From positions 1-9,688 of the forward strand of contig WGAP01000073.1 in the NCBI GenBank assembly GCA_015494775.1: a stretch of DNA of 9,688 nt. The letters are read 5' to 3'. Both the position numbers and the translations under genes were made by a program. This document shows positions 1-5,549 of the stretch, one piece after another; within the stretch, counting starts at the first letter, position 1, and every line of letters begins with the position of its first letter. The stretch comes from Flavobacteriales bacterium. Lineage in GTDB: Bacteria > Bacteroidota > Bacteroidia > Flavobacteriales > Flavobacteriaceae. The notes under the pieces were generated by a model that did no database searches, was not told the origin of the DNA, and was given only the letters and a program-made list of their open reading frames with translations.

Positions 1-534
1 ACGTGGTGCCGGCCCCAGGGTAACCACCCAAACAAAATTTTGTGACAGATTGGCAACGGCCGTAACTTTTTCCGTTACGTTTTGAATGGCCAAAAGATCT
101 CTTTGTCCCGGCAGTACGGCTCCGAGTCCGCCGTTTTGTGTAATGTCCACTATGGAATAGCGTAAGCCGCTTGAACCACCGGCATCGTCCACCGAAAAAA
201 CATAATATTTGGTCGCATCACCCGGATGCGGTACAACCAGTCCGGATTGCGAAGATGAAGGGTCTCCGCTTAACCCCGTACCATTGGGCATGACTGTATG
301 GTTGCGCGTATAAATCGTAATTCCATCGGTGTATAATATGAGCTGACCGGTGGGGGAGGAGATGGCCGAGCATCCTTCTTCGGTGTGCAATTGCCCGCGT
401 ACAGCCGTGGGCGGATTGGTGTTGAAATCCAAACCGGCAAAATCGCCGAAATACCAATGCGAAGCTTCCAACTGCCCGAATAAAAACGAATTAAAGCCCG
501 AAAATATCAGTAAAGCAATAAATAATTTTCTCAT
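1..534 (-). CDS. Secreted surface protein, N-terminal part (type IX secretion/gliding-associated family), 3' end outside window
   Basis: The frame is open from ATG at 534 to the window edge: 178 codons with no stop. Residues 1-21 form a lipoprotein-free signal peptide (MRK, hydrophobic core, then FGQ), so the product is exported. The mature part begins with features I recognise from large Bacteroidota surface proteins that usually end in a T9SS type B sorting domain: WYFG at 27-30, GLDF at 34-37, TEEGCSAIS at 51-59, LYTDG at 67-71, an NGTGL...SSSQSG stretch at 84-98, YYVFSVD at 110-116 and GLRYS at 123-127. Family members are commonly many hundreds of residues long with PKD or similar repeats, but that part and any sorting domain are not visible here, so T9SS export is inferred. 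It is divergent from dnaK, with a -7 box about 30 bases upstream of the start. Enzymatic function is unknown; adhesion or gliding-related roles are typical. Confidence 0.85.
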   Translation of the reverse strand, partial: MRKLFIALLIFSGFNSFLFGQLEASHWYFGDFAGLDFNTNPPTAVRGQLHTEEGCSAISSPTGQLILYTDGITIYTRNHTVMPNGTGLSGDPSSSQSGLVVPHPGDATKYYVFSVDDAGGSSGLRYSIVDITQNGGLGAVLPGQRDLLAIQNVTEKVTAVANLSQNFVWVVTLGPAPR

Positions 535-562
535 CACGCAAACTTTGGATTTACAATAAAAA

Positions 563-570
563 CAAATATA
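563..570 (-). promoter_or_regulatory. Bacteroidota -7 box for the surface-protein gene
   Basis: Read on the minus strand this is TATATTTG, an exact match to the TAnnTTTG box used by the primary sigma factor of Bacteroidota. It lies 29 bases before the ATG at 534, which gives a leader of roughly 20 bases. I see no convincing -33 TTG at the usual distance, so the promoter may be weak or depend on an activator; the dyad at 597-613 is in a suitable place. Confidence 0.6.
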
Positions 571-596
571 TCGAAAAAATCATATATATCCTCAGG

Positions 597-613
597 TATG
601 CCAATATGGCATA
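597..613. promoter_or_regulatory. Perfect 7-bp dyad (TATGCCA-ATA-TGGCATA), candidate operator
   Basis: The two 7-base arms are exact reverse complements around a 3-base centre. The site lies between the divergent surface-protein gene and dnaK, about 27 bases upstream of the minus-strand -7 box and about 90 bases before the dnaK start. Size and symmetry fit a dimeric regulator site. It could instead form a small hairpin in a long dnaK leader. No regulator is identified. Confidence 0.4.
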
Positions 614-653
614 AAAATATTTTTTTTCCCGCCAAAAAAACTTATCCGCCCGC

Positions 654-669
654 TTGGCACAATCATTGA
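654..669 (+). promoter_or_regulatory. Sigma-54-like promoter candidate for dnaK
   Basis: The sequence TTGGCAC at 654-660, a short spacer, then TTGA at 666-669 resembles the -24/-12 consensus TGGCACG-N4-TTGC, with the G after CAC and the C of the -12 GC replaced by A. Spacing is right, and the predicted start near 681 would leave a leader of about 23 bases before the ATG at 704. No TAnnTTTG box is present on the plus strand between 571 and 703, so something other than the housekeeping box seems to drive dnaK. The lost -12 C weakens the case. Confidence 0.3.
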
Positions 670-703
670 CGATGGCTTTTCGAATTTTAAAATCAAAATC
701 ATT

Positions 704-2632
704 ATGAGCGAAAAAACCAGTAAAATCATCGGAATAGATTTGGGTACGACCAACTCCGTAGTGGCTGTACGCGAAGGTAATGATACCGTGGTTATTCCTA
801 ACCCCGAAGGCAAACGAACCACCCCGTCCATGGTGGCCTTTACCGATAACGGAGAAATCAAAGTGGGCGACCCGGCCAAACGTCAGGCCGTTACCAACCC
901 CGAACGAACCGTTTTCTCCATCAAACGTTTTATGGGAAAATCCTTCTCCGAACTCAAAAAAAGCGGAGAAATCGACCGCGTGCCCTACAAAGTGGTCCAA
1001 GGGCCCAACGACACGCCGCGCGTGGTTATCGGCGACAAACAATATACGCCGCAGGAAATCTCGGCCATGATATTGCAGAAACTCAAAAAAATGGCCGAAG
1101 ACTACCTGGGCGCGCCCGTCAAAGAAGCCGTAATCACCGTGCCGGCCTACTTCAACGACGCCCAACGTAAGGCCACCAAGGAAGCCGGCGAAATTGCCGG
1201 ACTGAAAGTGCGCCGTATCATTAACGAACCTACGGCGGCCGCCTTGGCCTACGGCTTGGACAAAACCGACAAAGAACAAAAAATTGCCGTTTACGACCTG
1301 GGTGGCGGTACCTTCGATATTTCCATCCTGGACATTGGCGACGGCGTAACCGAAGTGTTGTCCACTGCCGGCGACACCCACCTGGGTGGTGATGACTTCG
1401 ACCAACGCATTATCAACTGGCTGGCCGATGAATTCCAAAAAGAAGAAGGCGTTGATTTGCGCAAAGACCCCATCGCCTTGCAACGTCTGCGCGAAGCCGC
1501 CGAAAAGGCCAAAATCGAGCTTTCGGCAAGTTCCGAAACCGAAATCAACCTGCCTTATATCACGGCTACGGCCAGCGGTCCCAAGCACCTGGTGAAAAAA
1601 CTCACCCGTTCGCAATTCGAAAAAATGATCGACGACCTGGTCAAACGCACCATGGACACCGTGGCCGAAGCCATGAAAAAAGCCGGCCTCAAACCTTCCG
1701 ATATCGACGAAGTTATTCTCGTGGGCGGTTCCACCCGCGTGCCCAAGGTGCAAGAAGCCGTGGAAAAATATTTCGGCAAAAAAGCCAGCAAAAACGTCAA
1801 CCCCGACGAAGTGGTGGCCATTGGTGCCGCCATCCAGGGCGCTGTGCTCAGCGGAGATGTGAAGGATGTTTTGCTCCTGGACGTAACGCCCCTTTCCTTG
1901 GGTATCGAAACGCTGGGCGGCGTGATGACCAAGCTCATCGAAGCCGGAACCACCATTCCCACCAAGAAATCGCAAATCTTCACCACGGCCACCGACAATC
2001 AGGAAAGCGTGGAAATCCACGTCCTGCAAGGCGAACGCCCCATGGCCAAGGACAACAAAACCATCGGCCGGTTCCACCTGGACGGTATTCCGCCCGCACG
2101 CCGCGGCGAACCGCAAATCGAGGTTACCTTTGACATCGACGCCGACGGTATCATCCACGTAACGGCCATGGACAAAAAAACCGGCAAGAAAAAAGACATC
2201 CGCATCGAAGCGTCGTCCGGCCTCACGCCCGAAGAAATTGAACGGATGAAAAAAGAAGCCGAAGAAAACGCCGAACGCGACCGCATCGCCAAGGAAAATG
2301 CCGAAAAACTCAACAAGGCCGACGCCACCGCTTTCCAATTGGAAAAACTGCTCGATGAGCACAAGGACAAATTGTCCGACGCCACCAAGCAAAGCATCGA
2401 AGCCGTGGTCAAAGAACTCAAAGAGGCCTTCGACAAACACGATGCCGCGGCCGCCGAAGCCGCAGTCAAAAAGGCCGAAGACGTGCTCAAACAGGCCTCG
2501 GCCGACATCCAAAACGCCGCCCAAGCCCAAGCCGGTGCAGGCGCAGGCGCGAGCGAATCCGGTGGCGGACAAAGCAACCAAGGCGGTGGAAGCGACGACA
2601 TCGAAGACGTGGATTACGAAGAAGTCAAATAA
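704..2632 (+). CDS. dnaK: Chaperone protein DnaK (Hsp70)
   Basis: ATP-dependent cytoplasmic chaperone that binds exposed hydrophobic segments, working with DnaJ and GrpE. The 642 residues match the usual bacterial length (about 640). The ATPase domain shows the phosphate-1 loop IDLGTTNS at 11-18, VPAYFNDAQR at 146-155, NEPTAAALAYGLD at 174-186, the DLGGGTFD signature at 198-205 (Thr203 is the expected autophosphorylation site) and the adenosine loop VGGSTRVPK at 340-348. The linker LLLDVTPLSLG at 390-400 leads to the beta substrate-binding domain (about 400-510), a charged helical lid (about 511-605), a Gly/Ala/Ser-rich flexible stretch and an acidic tail ending YEEVK. The start at 704 is fixed by the short MSEKTSK lead into the first ATPase strand. 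No grpE, dnaJ or hrcA lies beside it, so it is probably monocistronic; a strong terminator follows 22 bases after the stop. Confidence 0.98.
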   Translation: MSEKTSKIIGIDLGTTNSVVAVREGNDTVVIPNPEGKRTTPSMVAFTDNGEIKVGDPAKRQAVTNPERTVFSIKRFMGKSFSELKKSGEIDRVPYKVVQGPNDTPRVVIGDKQYTPQEISAMILQKLKKMAEDYLGAPVKEAVITVPAYFNDAQRKATKEAGEIAGLKVRRIINEPTAAALAYGLDKTDKEQKIAVYDLGGGTFDISILDIGDGVTEVLSTAGDTHLGGDDFDQRIINWLADEFQKEEGVDLRKDPIALQRLREAAEKAKIELSASSETEINLPYITATASGPKHLVKKLTRSQFEKMIDDLVKRTMDTVAEAMKKAGLKPSDIDEVILVGGSTRVPKVQEAVEKYFGKKASKNVNPDEVVAIGAAIQGAVLSGDVKDVLLLDVTPLSLGIETLGGVMTKLIEAGTTIPTKKSQIFTTATDNQESVEIHVLQGERPMAKDNKTIGRFHLDGIPPARRGEPQIEVTFDIDADGIIHVTAMDKKTGKKKDIRIEASSGLTPEEIERMKKEAEENAERDRIAKENAEKLNKADATAFQLEKLLDEHKDKLSDATKQSIEAVVKELKEAFDKHDAAAAEAAVKKAEDVLKQASADIQNAAQAQAGAGAGASESGGGQSNQGGGSDDIEDVDYEEVK

Positions 2633-2654
2633 TTCCGGAAATCAGCCGTCGAAA

Positions 2655-2687
2655 CCGTCCGCAATGTGCGGGCGGTTTTTTATTTTT
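2655..2687 (+). terminator. Rho-independent terminator of dnaK
   Basis: Stem CCGTCCGCA (2655-2663) pairs with TGCGGGCGG (2667-2675), nine pairs including one G-T wobble, around the loop ATG. It is followed at once by TTTTTTATTTTT. The wobble is of the kind that stays paired in plus-strand RNA, and the position just behind the dnaK stop fits. Confidence 0.92.
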
Positions 2688-2712
2688 AGGGCGCCCTGCC
2701 GCACACGTTCGG

Positions 2713-2801
2713 GGCCCCGCCGGCGGACTGACGTCCGCAGCGCTCCCGTCATTGCTTCGCAATGCGGGAGGCGCCGGCGCCTCCGGCGCCGCGGCGGGGC
2801 C
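2713..2801 (+). other. GC-rich four-helix (cloverleaf-like) structured element
   Basis: A closing helix of 10 perfect pairs (2713-2722 with 2792-2801) encloses three adjacent hairpins. Hairpin 1 is 2723-2728 with 2733-2738, loop TGAC. Hairpin 2 is 2743-2755 with 2759-2770, 12 pairs with a single bulged T at 2749 and loop TTC. Hairpin 3 is 2771-2777 with 2783-2789, loop CGCCT. An alternative is a perfect 18-base palindrome at 2767-2784. All pairs are Watson-Crick, so strand and RNA-versus-DNA role cannot be told from them. It is not a tRNA: loops and conserved tRNA bases are absent. It lies just after the dnaK terminator in a stretch with no credible gene. It may be one unit of a dispersed repeat family or part of an untranslated RNA. 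Confidence 0.5.
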
Positions 2802-2803
2802 AA

Positions 2804-2933
2804 CGCCAAGCGCTTCGGCCGGCGGAGCGGCTCCCGCACTCGTTCATGTAGCAGCACCGCTTTGCGCCGCAGCACATTCATGAGGCGGGACCGGTTTGTA
2901 AGCGTTACTTGCAAGACCGGCTCGCGCTTGGCG
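2804..2933 (+). other. Second GC-rich structured element (closing helix with two long internal hairpins)
   Basis: Ten perfect pairs join 2804-2813 to 2924-2933. Inside are two long imperfect hairpins. The first runs from TCCCGC (2832-2837) to GCGGGA (2885-2890), continuing as CTC with GAG after a bulged A. The second pairs 2891-2902 with 2908-2920: 12 pairs with one bulged A and two wobbles (T2896-G2915 and T2899-G2911). Those wobbles are G-U on the plus strand but A-C mismatches on the minus strand, hinting that the plus strand is the functional RNA if there is one. Its edge is 3 bases from the previous element. Confidence 0.42.
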
Positions 2934-2950
2934 GTCCTCACGTGCCGCCC

Positions 2951-2995
2951 GCCGGGCTGTCCGCTCAAATGCGGCTCGGCAAATGCCGGTTTTTT
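2951..2995 (+). terminator. Possible terminator-like hairpin and T-run inside the GC-rich region
   Basis: GCCGGG (2951-2956) pairs with CTCGGC (2975-2980, one wobble), with CCGC/GCGG inside; alternatively CGGC (2977-2980) pairs with GCCG (2985-2988), one base before TTTTTT at 2990-2995. The stem next to the T-run is only four pairs, so this is weak as a terminator, but it is the only T-run downstream of the two structured elements and could end a transcript that contains them. Confidence 0.25.
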
Positions 2996-3067
2996 GCGCG
3001 GGCGCGCGGCACGCGCGCCCGCGCCCGCCCGTACGTGGGGCTTCCTCCGGTCGCCGCCGCCGGGCGG
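2996..3067. repeat. Perfect 13-bp inverted repeat plus adjacent 7-bp closed hairpin
   Basis: GCGCGGGCGCGCG at 2996-3008 is the exact reverse complement of 3012-3024, with loop GCA: a very stable cruciform or hairpin. Immediately next, CCGCCCG (3025-3031) pairs with CGGGCGG (3061-3067). A T-run (2990-2995) precedes the pair and an A-run (3068-3073) follows it, so neither strand has a T-run after these stems and ordinary termination is not indicated. Of the 60 bases starting at 3001, 52 are G or C. No credible reading frame covers it. Confidence 0.55.
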
Positions 3068-3125
3068 AAAAAACTACGGCATTGCCTTCGCCGCATAACC
3101 GCTCCCATCCCTGGCGCAAATTTAA

Positions 3126-3153
3126 TTTTGAGTTTTGAGTTTTTAGTTTTGAG
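3126..3153. repeat. Tandem heptamer TTTTGAG, four copies
   Basis: Exact units TTTTGAG lie at 3126-3132, 3133-3139 and 3147-3153; the third copy (3140-3146) is TTTTTAG. This low-complexity array sits between the GC-rich elements and the kdsA promoter. Heptamer runs of this kind occur between genes in Bacteroidota, and I assign no function. Confidence 0.7.
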
Positions 3154-3188
3154 TTGATTTTTATCGAAGCGACCGGATAAAAAGCGGC

Positions 3189-3207
3189 ACTTATGCACCT
3201 GATAAGT
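3189..3207. promoter_or_regulatory. 6-bp dyad (ACTTAT...ATAAGT) upstream of kdsA
   Basis: Perfect 6-base arms are separated by seven bases. The site ends about 58 bases before the kdsA -7 box. It could be an operator, a small hairpin, or chance; there is no other support. Confidence 0.2.
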
Positions 3208-3264
3208 CGCCTTGCCAAGCCGCCGGCCTTCCCTTTACGCTTCGCCCACACCTTCGATTTTTCG

Positions 3265-3272
3265 TAACTTTG
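3265..3272 (+). promoter_or_regulatory. Bacteroidota -7 box for kdsA
   Basis: TAACTTTG matches TAnnTTTG exactly and lies 17 bases before the ATG at 3290, so the leader would be only about a dozen bases. No clear TTG is seen at the -33 distance. Because the box lies inside the upstream extension of the kdsA frame, it argues against starts further upstream such as 3212. Confidence 0.65.
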
Positions 3273-3289
3273 TCTCAAACTCCCCTTTT

Positions 3290-4114
3290 ATGGCCTTGCC
3301 TTTCGACATTCCCAAACTGCGGCACACCGGTTCCGGTCGATTTTTCCTTATTGCCGGCCCTTGTGCTATTGAAGGCCGCGATATGGCCCTGCGCATTGCC
3401 GAACGCATTGTGGAAATCACCGAACGCTACCGAATTCCCTACATTTTCAAGGGAAGTTACCGCAAGGCCAACCGCACCCGTCCCGACAGTTTTACGGGCA
3501 TCGGCGACGAAAAGGCCCTGAAAATCCTACGCGAAGTGGGCGAGCGCTTCGATATTCCCGTGCTTACCGATATTCACCTGCCGACCGAAGCCGCCATGGC
3601 GGCCGCCTATGTGGATGTGCTTCAAATTCCGGCCTTTTTGGTGCGCCAAACCGATATTATCGAAGCGGCGGCCCGCACCGGCAAGCCCGTCAACCTGAAA
3701 AAAGGGCAGTTTATGGCGCCCGCATCCATGCGTTTTGCAGTGGAAAAGGTGTTGCGTCAGGGGAATGACAAGGCGATGATTACCGAACGCGGCACCATGT
3801 TCGGCTACACCGACCTGATTGTGGACATGCGCGGCTTGCCCGTTATGCGGAAATATGCCCCCGTGGTCTTGGACATCACCCATTCGCTCCAACAGCCCAA
3901 CCAAGCGGACGGCGTTACCGGCGGCCGTCCCGAACTCATCGCCACCGTTGCCCGCGCGGGCGTGGCCGCAGGGATTGACGGTATTTTTCTGGAAACCCAC
4001 TACAATCCGGCCGAGGCCCGTTCCGATGCGGCCAATATGCTCCCGCTCGACCGTTTGGACGACTTGTTGGCCCAATTGATACGCATCCATGAAGCTGTTC
4101 AAGCCGGCGATTAG
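3290..4114 (+). CDS. kdsA: 3-deoxy-8-phosphooctulonate synthase, metal-dependent class
   Basis: Cytoplasmic enzyme that condenses phosphoenolpyruvate with D-arabinose 5-phosphate to Kdo 8-phosphate, an early step of Kdo supply for LPS. From the ATG at 3290 it has 274 residues, close to the usual 265-285. Motifs: IAGPCAIE at 21-28, FKGSYRKANR at 53-62, TDIHLP at 93-98, LQIPAFLVRQTD at 111-122, NLKKGQFMAP at 135-144, ERGTMFGY at 166-173, THSLQQP at 197-203 and FLETH at 233-237. Cys25, His198, Glu235 and Asp246 reproduce the spacing of the metal ligands known from Aquifex aeolicus (Cys11, His185, Glu222, Asp233), whereas the metal-independent class has Asn in place of the Cys. A 26-codon upstream extension of the frame (from 3212) is rejected because the promoter lies within it. 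The last 26 bases overlap the next gene, suggesting co-transcription. Confidence 0.97.
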   Translation: MALPFDIPKLRHTGSGRFFLIAGPCAIEGRDMALRIAERIVEITERYRIPYIFKGSYRKANRTRPDSFTGIGDEKALKILREVGERFDIPVLTDIHLPTEAAMAAAYVDVLQIPAFLVRQTDIIEAAARTGKPVNLKKGQFMAPASMRFAVEKVLRQGNDKAMITERGTMFGYTDLIVDMRGLPVMRKYAPVVLDITHSLQQPNQADGVTGGRPELIATVARAGVAAGIDGIFLETHYNPAEARSDAANMLPLDRLDDLLAQLIRIHEAVQAGD

Positions 4115-5048
4115 GTTTTTCGGAATGGTTGTGCCGCTGAGTTTGTTGCTGGCGGCCGCTGTTGCCTATTTCTACTTGCCCCGCCTGGTGGCCGAAGTGC
4201 GCAATCCCTTGGCCGGGCGTTATAATTCCGCCTTGCAAAGCATTCAAGCGCCGCGATTTTCGGATTTCGGCATTGCCCGTGGCCGTGTGTTTTCGGTCCG
4301 TGTAAACGATAGCATTCGCTTGTCGGCCTATGCGGTCAAAGCTGCGGGCGAGGCACGGGGCACCATTATGGCTTTGCACGGTTACCGGTCGAGCAAAAAC
4401 CGCTTTTTGCCGGCCGCCGGATATTTTTCGCGCCATGGTTGGAACTTTATTGCCGTTGACCTGCGGGCACACAATGCCAGTAGCGGACGCTACACGGGAT
4501 TTTCCTACTTCGAACGTCGCGATACGGATGCCTTTTTGGATAGTTTGGAAGCCCGCGGCGATATCCGCCGGCCCTTGGTGCTTTACGGGCATTCGATAGG
4601 GGCGGCCACGGCCTTGTTTACGGCCGCGCGGCGCAGCGATGCGGACGCCCTGATATTGGAAAGCTGTTTTGACGATTTTGCCCATTTGATTCCCAACTAT
4701 CTGGATTTTTATTTGGGCGAAGAATTGCCTGCTTCGGACTTAATTACCCGTGATTTGTTCGAGCGTTTGCATATTCCGTTGGACAGTTTACGTCCCGTGG
4801 CCGTGGCTTCGCAAATTCATATTCCCGTGCTTCAAGTGCAAGGCGATGCCGACGTCAAGGTCAAACCGGCGCAGGCAAGGCGGCTGTTTGTCCGCCTGGC
4901 TTCGCCGCAAAAGCAATGGATGTGGATTCGGGGCGGCACGCACAACCGGCTTTGGCTGCCCGACACGACGGCCTATTTCGAACGGCTCAATGCTTTTCTG
5001 ACACGCGTTTTTCCAAAACATCCAAGGCCGGCCGCAAAACCGCAGTGA
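4089..5048 (+). CDS. Membrane-anchored alpha/beta hydrolase
   Basis: Predicted serine hydrolase of the alpha/beta fold, 319 residues. A basic N-terminus (K2, K5, R9) and a hydrophobic helix at about 11-30 look like an uncleaved signal anchor, placing the catalytic part in the periplasm. The domain shows the oxyanion-side HG at 97-98 (LHGYRSSKNR), the nucleophile elbow GHSIGA at 167-172 (Ser169), the acid loop QGDAD at 251-255 (probably Asp255) and the catalytic His285 in GGTHNRL. Substrate cannot be inferred; family members include esterases, lipases, thioesterases and peptidases. The start overlaps the end of kdsA by 26 bases. An ATG at 4125 (Met13) would avoid the overlap and keep the membrane helix, but loses the positive charges. 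The 3' end overlaps the convergent NUDIX gene by 62 bases. Operon with kdsA is likely from the overlap, but a shared pathway is not shown. Confidence 0.9.
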   Translation: MKLFKPAIRFFGMVVPLSLLLAAAVAYFYLPRLVAEVRNPLAGRYNSALQSIQAPRFSDFGIARGRVFSVRVNDSIRLSAYAVKAAGEARGTIMALHGYRSSKNRFLPAAGYFSRHGWNFIAVDLRAHNASSGRYTGFSYFERRDTDAFLDSLEARGDIRRPLVLYGHSIGAATALFTAARRSDADALILESCFDDFAHLIPNYLDFYLGEELPASDLITRDLFERLHIPLDSLRPVAVASQIHIPVLQVQGDADVKVKPAQARRLFVRLASPQKQWMWIRGGTHNRLWLPDTTAYFERLNAFLTRVFPKHPRPAAKPQ

Positions 5049-5454
5049 TTTTTTCGCGGGCCGTGTCCAAATCGAACCATTCCACCCGGTCGATTTCGGG
5101 GAAGGATTGTTTGCGGCCCGAACGGGGCGGCCATTCGATGCTAAAAAGGTTGCTGTGAAAACGTTCCACGGGCGGCTCCCAGTCCACGGCCCACAGCCGG
5201 TTGGTTTTTCCGTTGCGGCTGAATGTGCCCAAATCCGTCAAGGGAATGTCGTCGGGCAGGGACCAACCGGTTTCTTCGTGCCATTCGCGCAGGGCGGCTT
5301 GAAGGGGCGTTTCCCCCGGATTGACCAAGCCCTTGAACACTGTCCAGGCGCCGCGGTCTTTGTTTTTCCAGTAAGGCCCGCCCATGTGGCCCAAAAGCAC
5401 CTGAATACGGCCTTGGTGATAGCGCCACGGAATAATGCCGGCGGAGGTTTTCAT
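4987..5454 (-). CDS. NUDIX hydrolase (COG4119-like)
   Basis: Predicted pyrophosphohydrolase of 155 residues, cytoplasmic. The Nudix box spans about 42-64, with Gly42, Glu48, then RE and EE (Arg56-Glu57, Glu60-Glu61) and Gly63, the metal-binding set. The N-terminus (MKTSAGIIPWR, then LLGHMGGPYW and KDRGAWTVFKG) resembles the COG4119 group, in which a SAG start and a GGPxW segment precede the box; substrates of that group are poorly known. I start at 5454 rather than the upstream in-frame Met at 5526: homologues begin with this SAG strand and a -7 box (5470-5477) lies between the two Met codons. The last 62 bases overlap the end of the convergent hydrolase gene on the other strand. A housecleaning role on oxidised or unusual nucleotides is possible but not shown. 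Confidence 0.93.
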   Translation of the reverse strand: MKTSAGIIPWRYHQGRIQVLLGHMGGPYWKNKDRGAWTVFKGLVNPGETPLQAALREWHEETGWSLPDDIPLTDLGTFSRNGKTNRLWAVDWEPPVERFHSNLFSIEWPPRSGRKQSFPEIDRVEWFDLDTAREKITAVLRPALDVLEKRVSEKH

Positions 5455-5469
5455 TGCTGGGCTTTGGAA

Positions 5470-5477
5470 CAAATTTA
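5470..5477 (-). promoter_or_regulatory. Bacteroidota -7 box for the NUDIX gene
   Basis: On the minus strand this reads TAAATTTG, an exact TAnnTTTG match, 15 bases before the ATG at 5454. The leader would be very short (about 10 bases). No good -33 element is seen. Its location supports the start at 5454. Confidence 0.55.
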
Positions 5478-5549
5478 GGATATTCCTTATTATTAAAAAT
5501 GGCGACTTGGTAGCCTGCGTAAACAAAGATTATATTGTAAAAATTGACA

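Noticed and set aside
551..2581. 676-codon open frame antisense to dnaK
   Set aside because: Long antisense frames are a well-known by-product of Hsp70 codon usage and have been misnamed as glutamate dehydrogenase before. The Phe/Gly/His-rich translation is not like a real protein, and dnaK on the other strand is certain.
2713..2801. tRNA or tmRNA
   Set aside because: The four-helix layout recalls a cloverleaf, but arm lengths are wrong, there is no T-loop sequence and no CCA-adjacent acceptor end.
2298..3098. 266-codon plus-strand frame from inside dnaK into the GC-rich region
   Set aside because: It is an out-of-frame Arg/Pro-rich shadow of dnaK that runs through the dnaK terminator and the palindromic elements; no domain is visible.
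2642..3278. Minus-strand frames of 108 and 144 codons in the GC-rich region
   Set aside because: Arg-rich translations of the hairpin DNA with stems encoded as mirror segments; stop-poor because of high GC. No promoter box or family resemblance.
3527..4102. 191-codon minus-strand frame opposite kdsA
   Set aside because: Shadow of the kdsA coding frame; kdsA motifs are complete on the plus strand.
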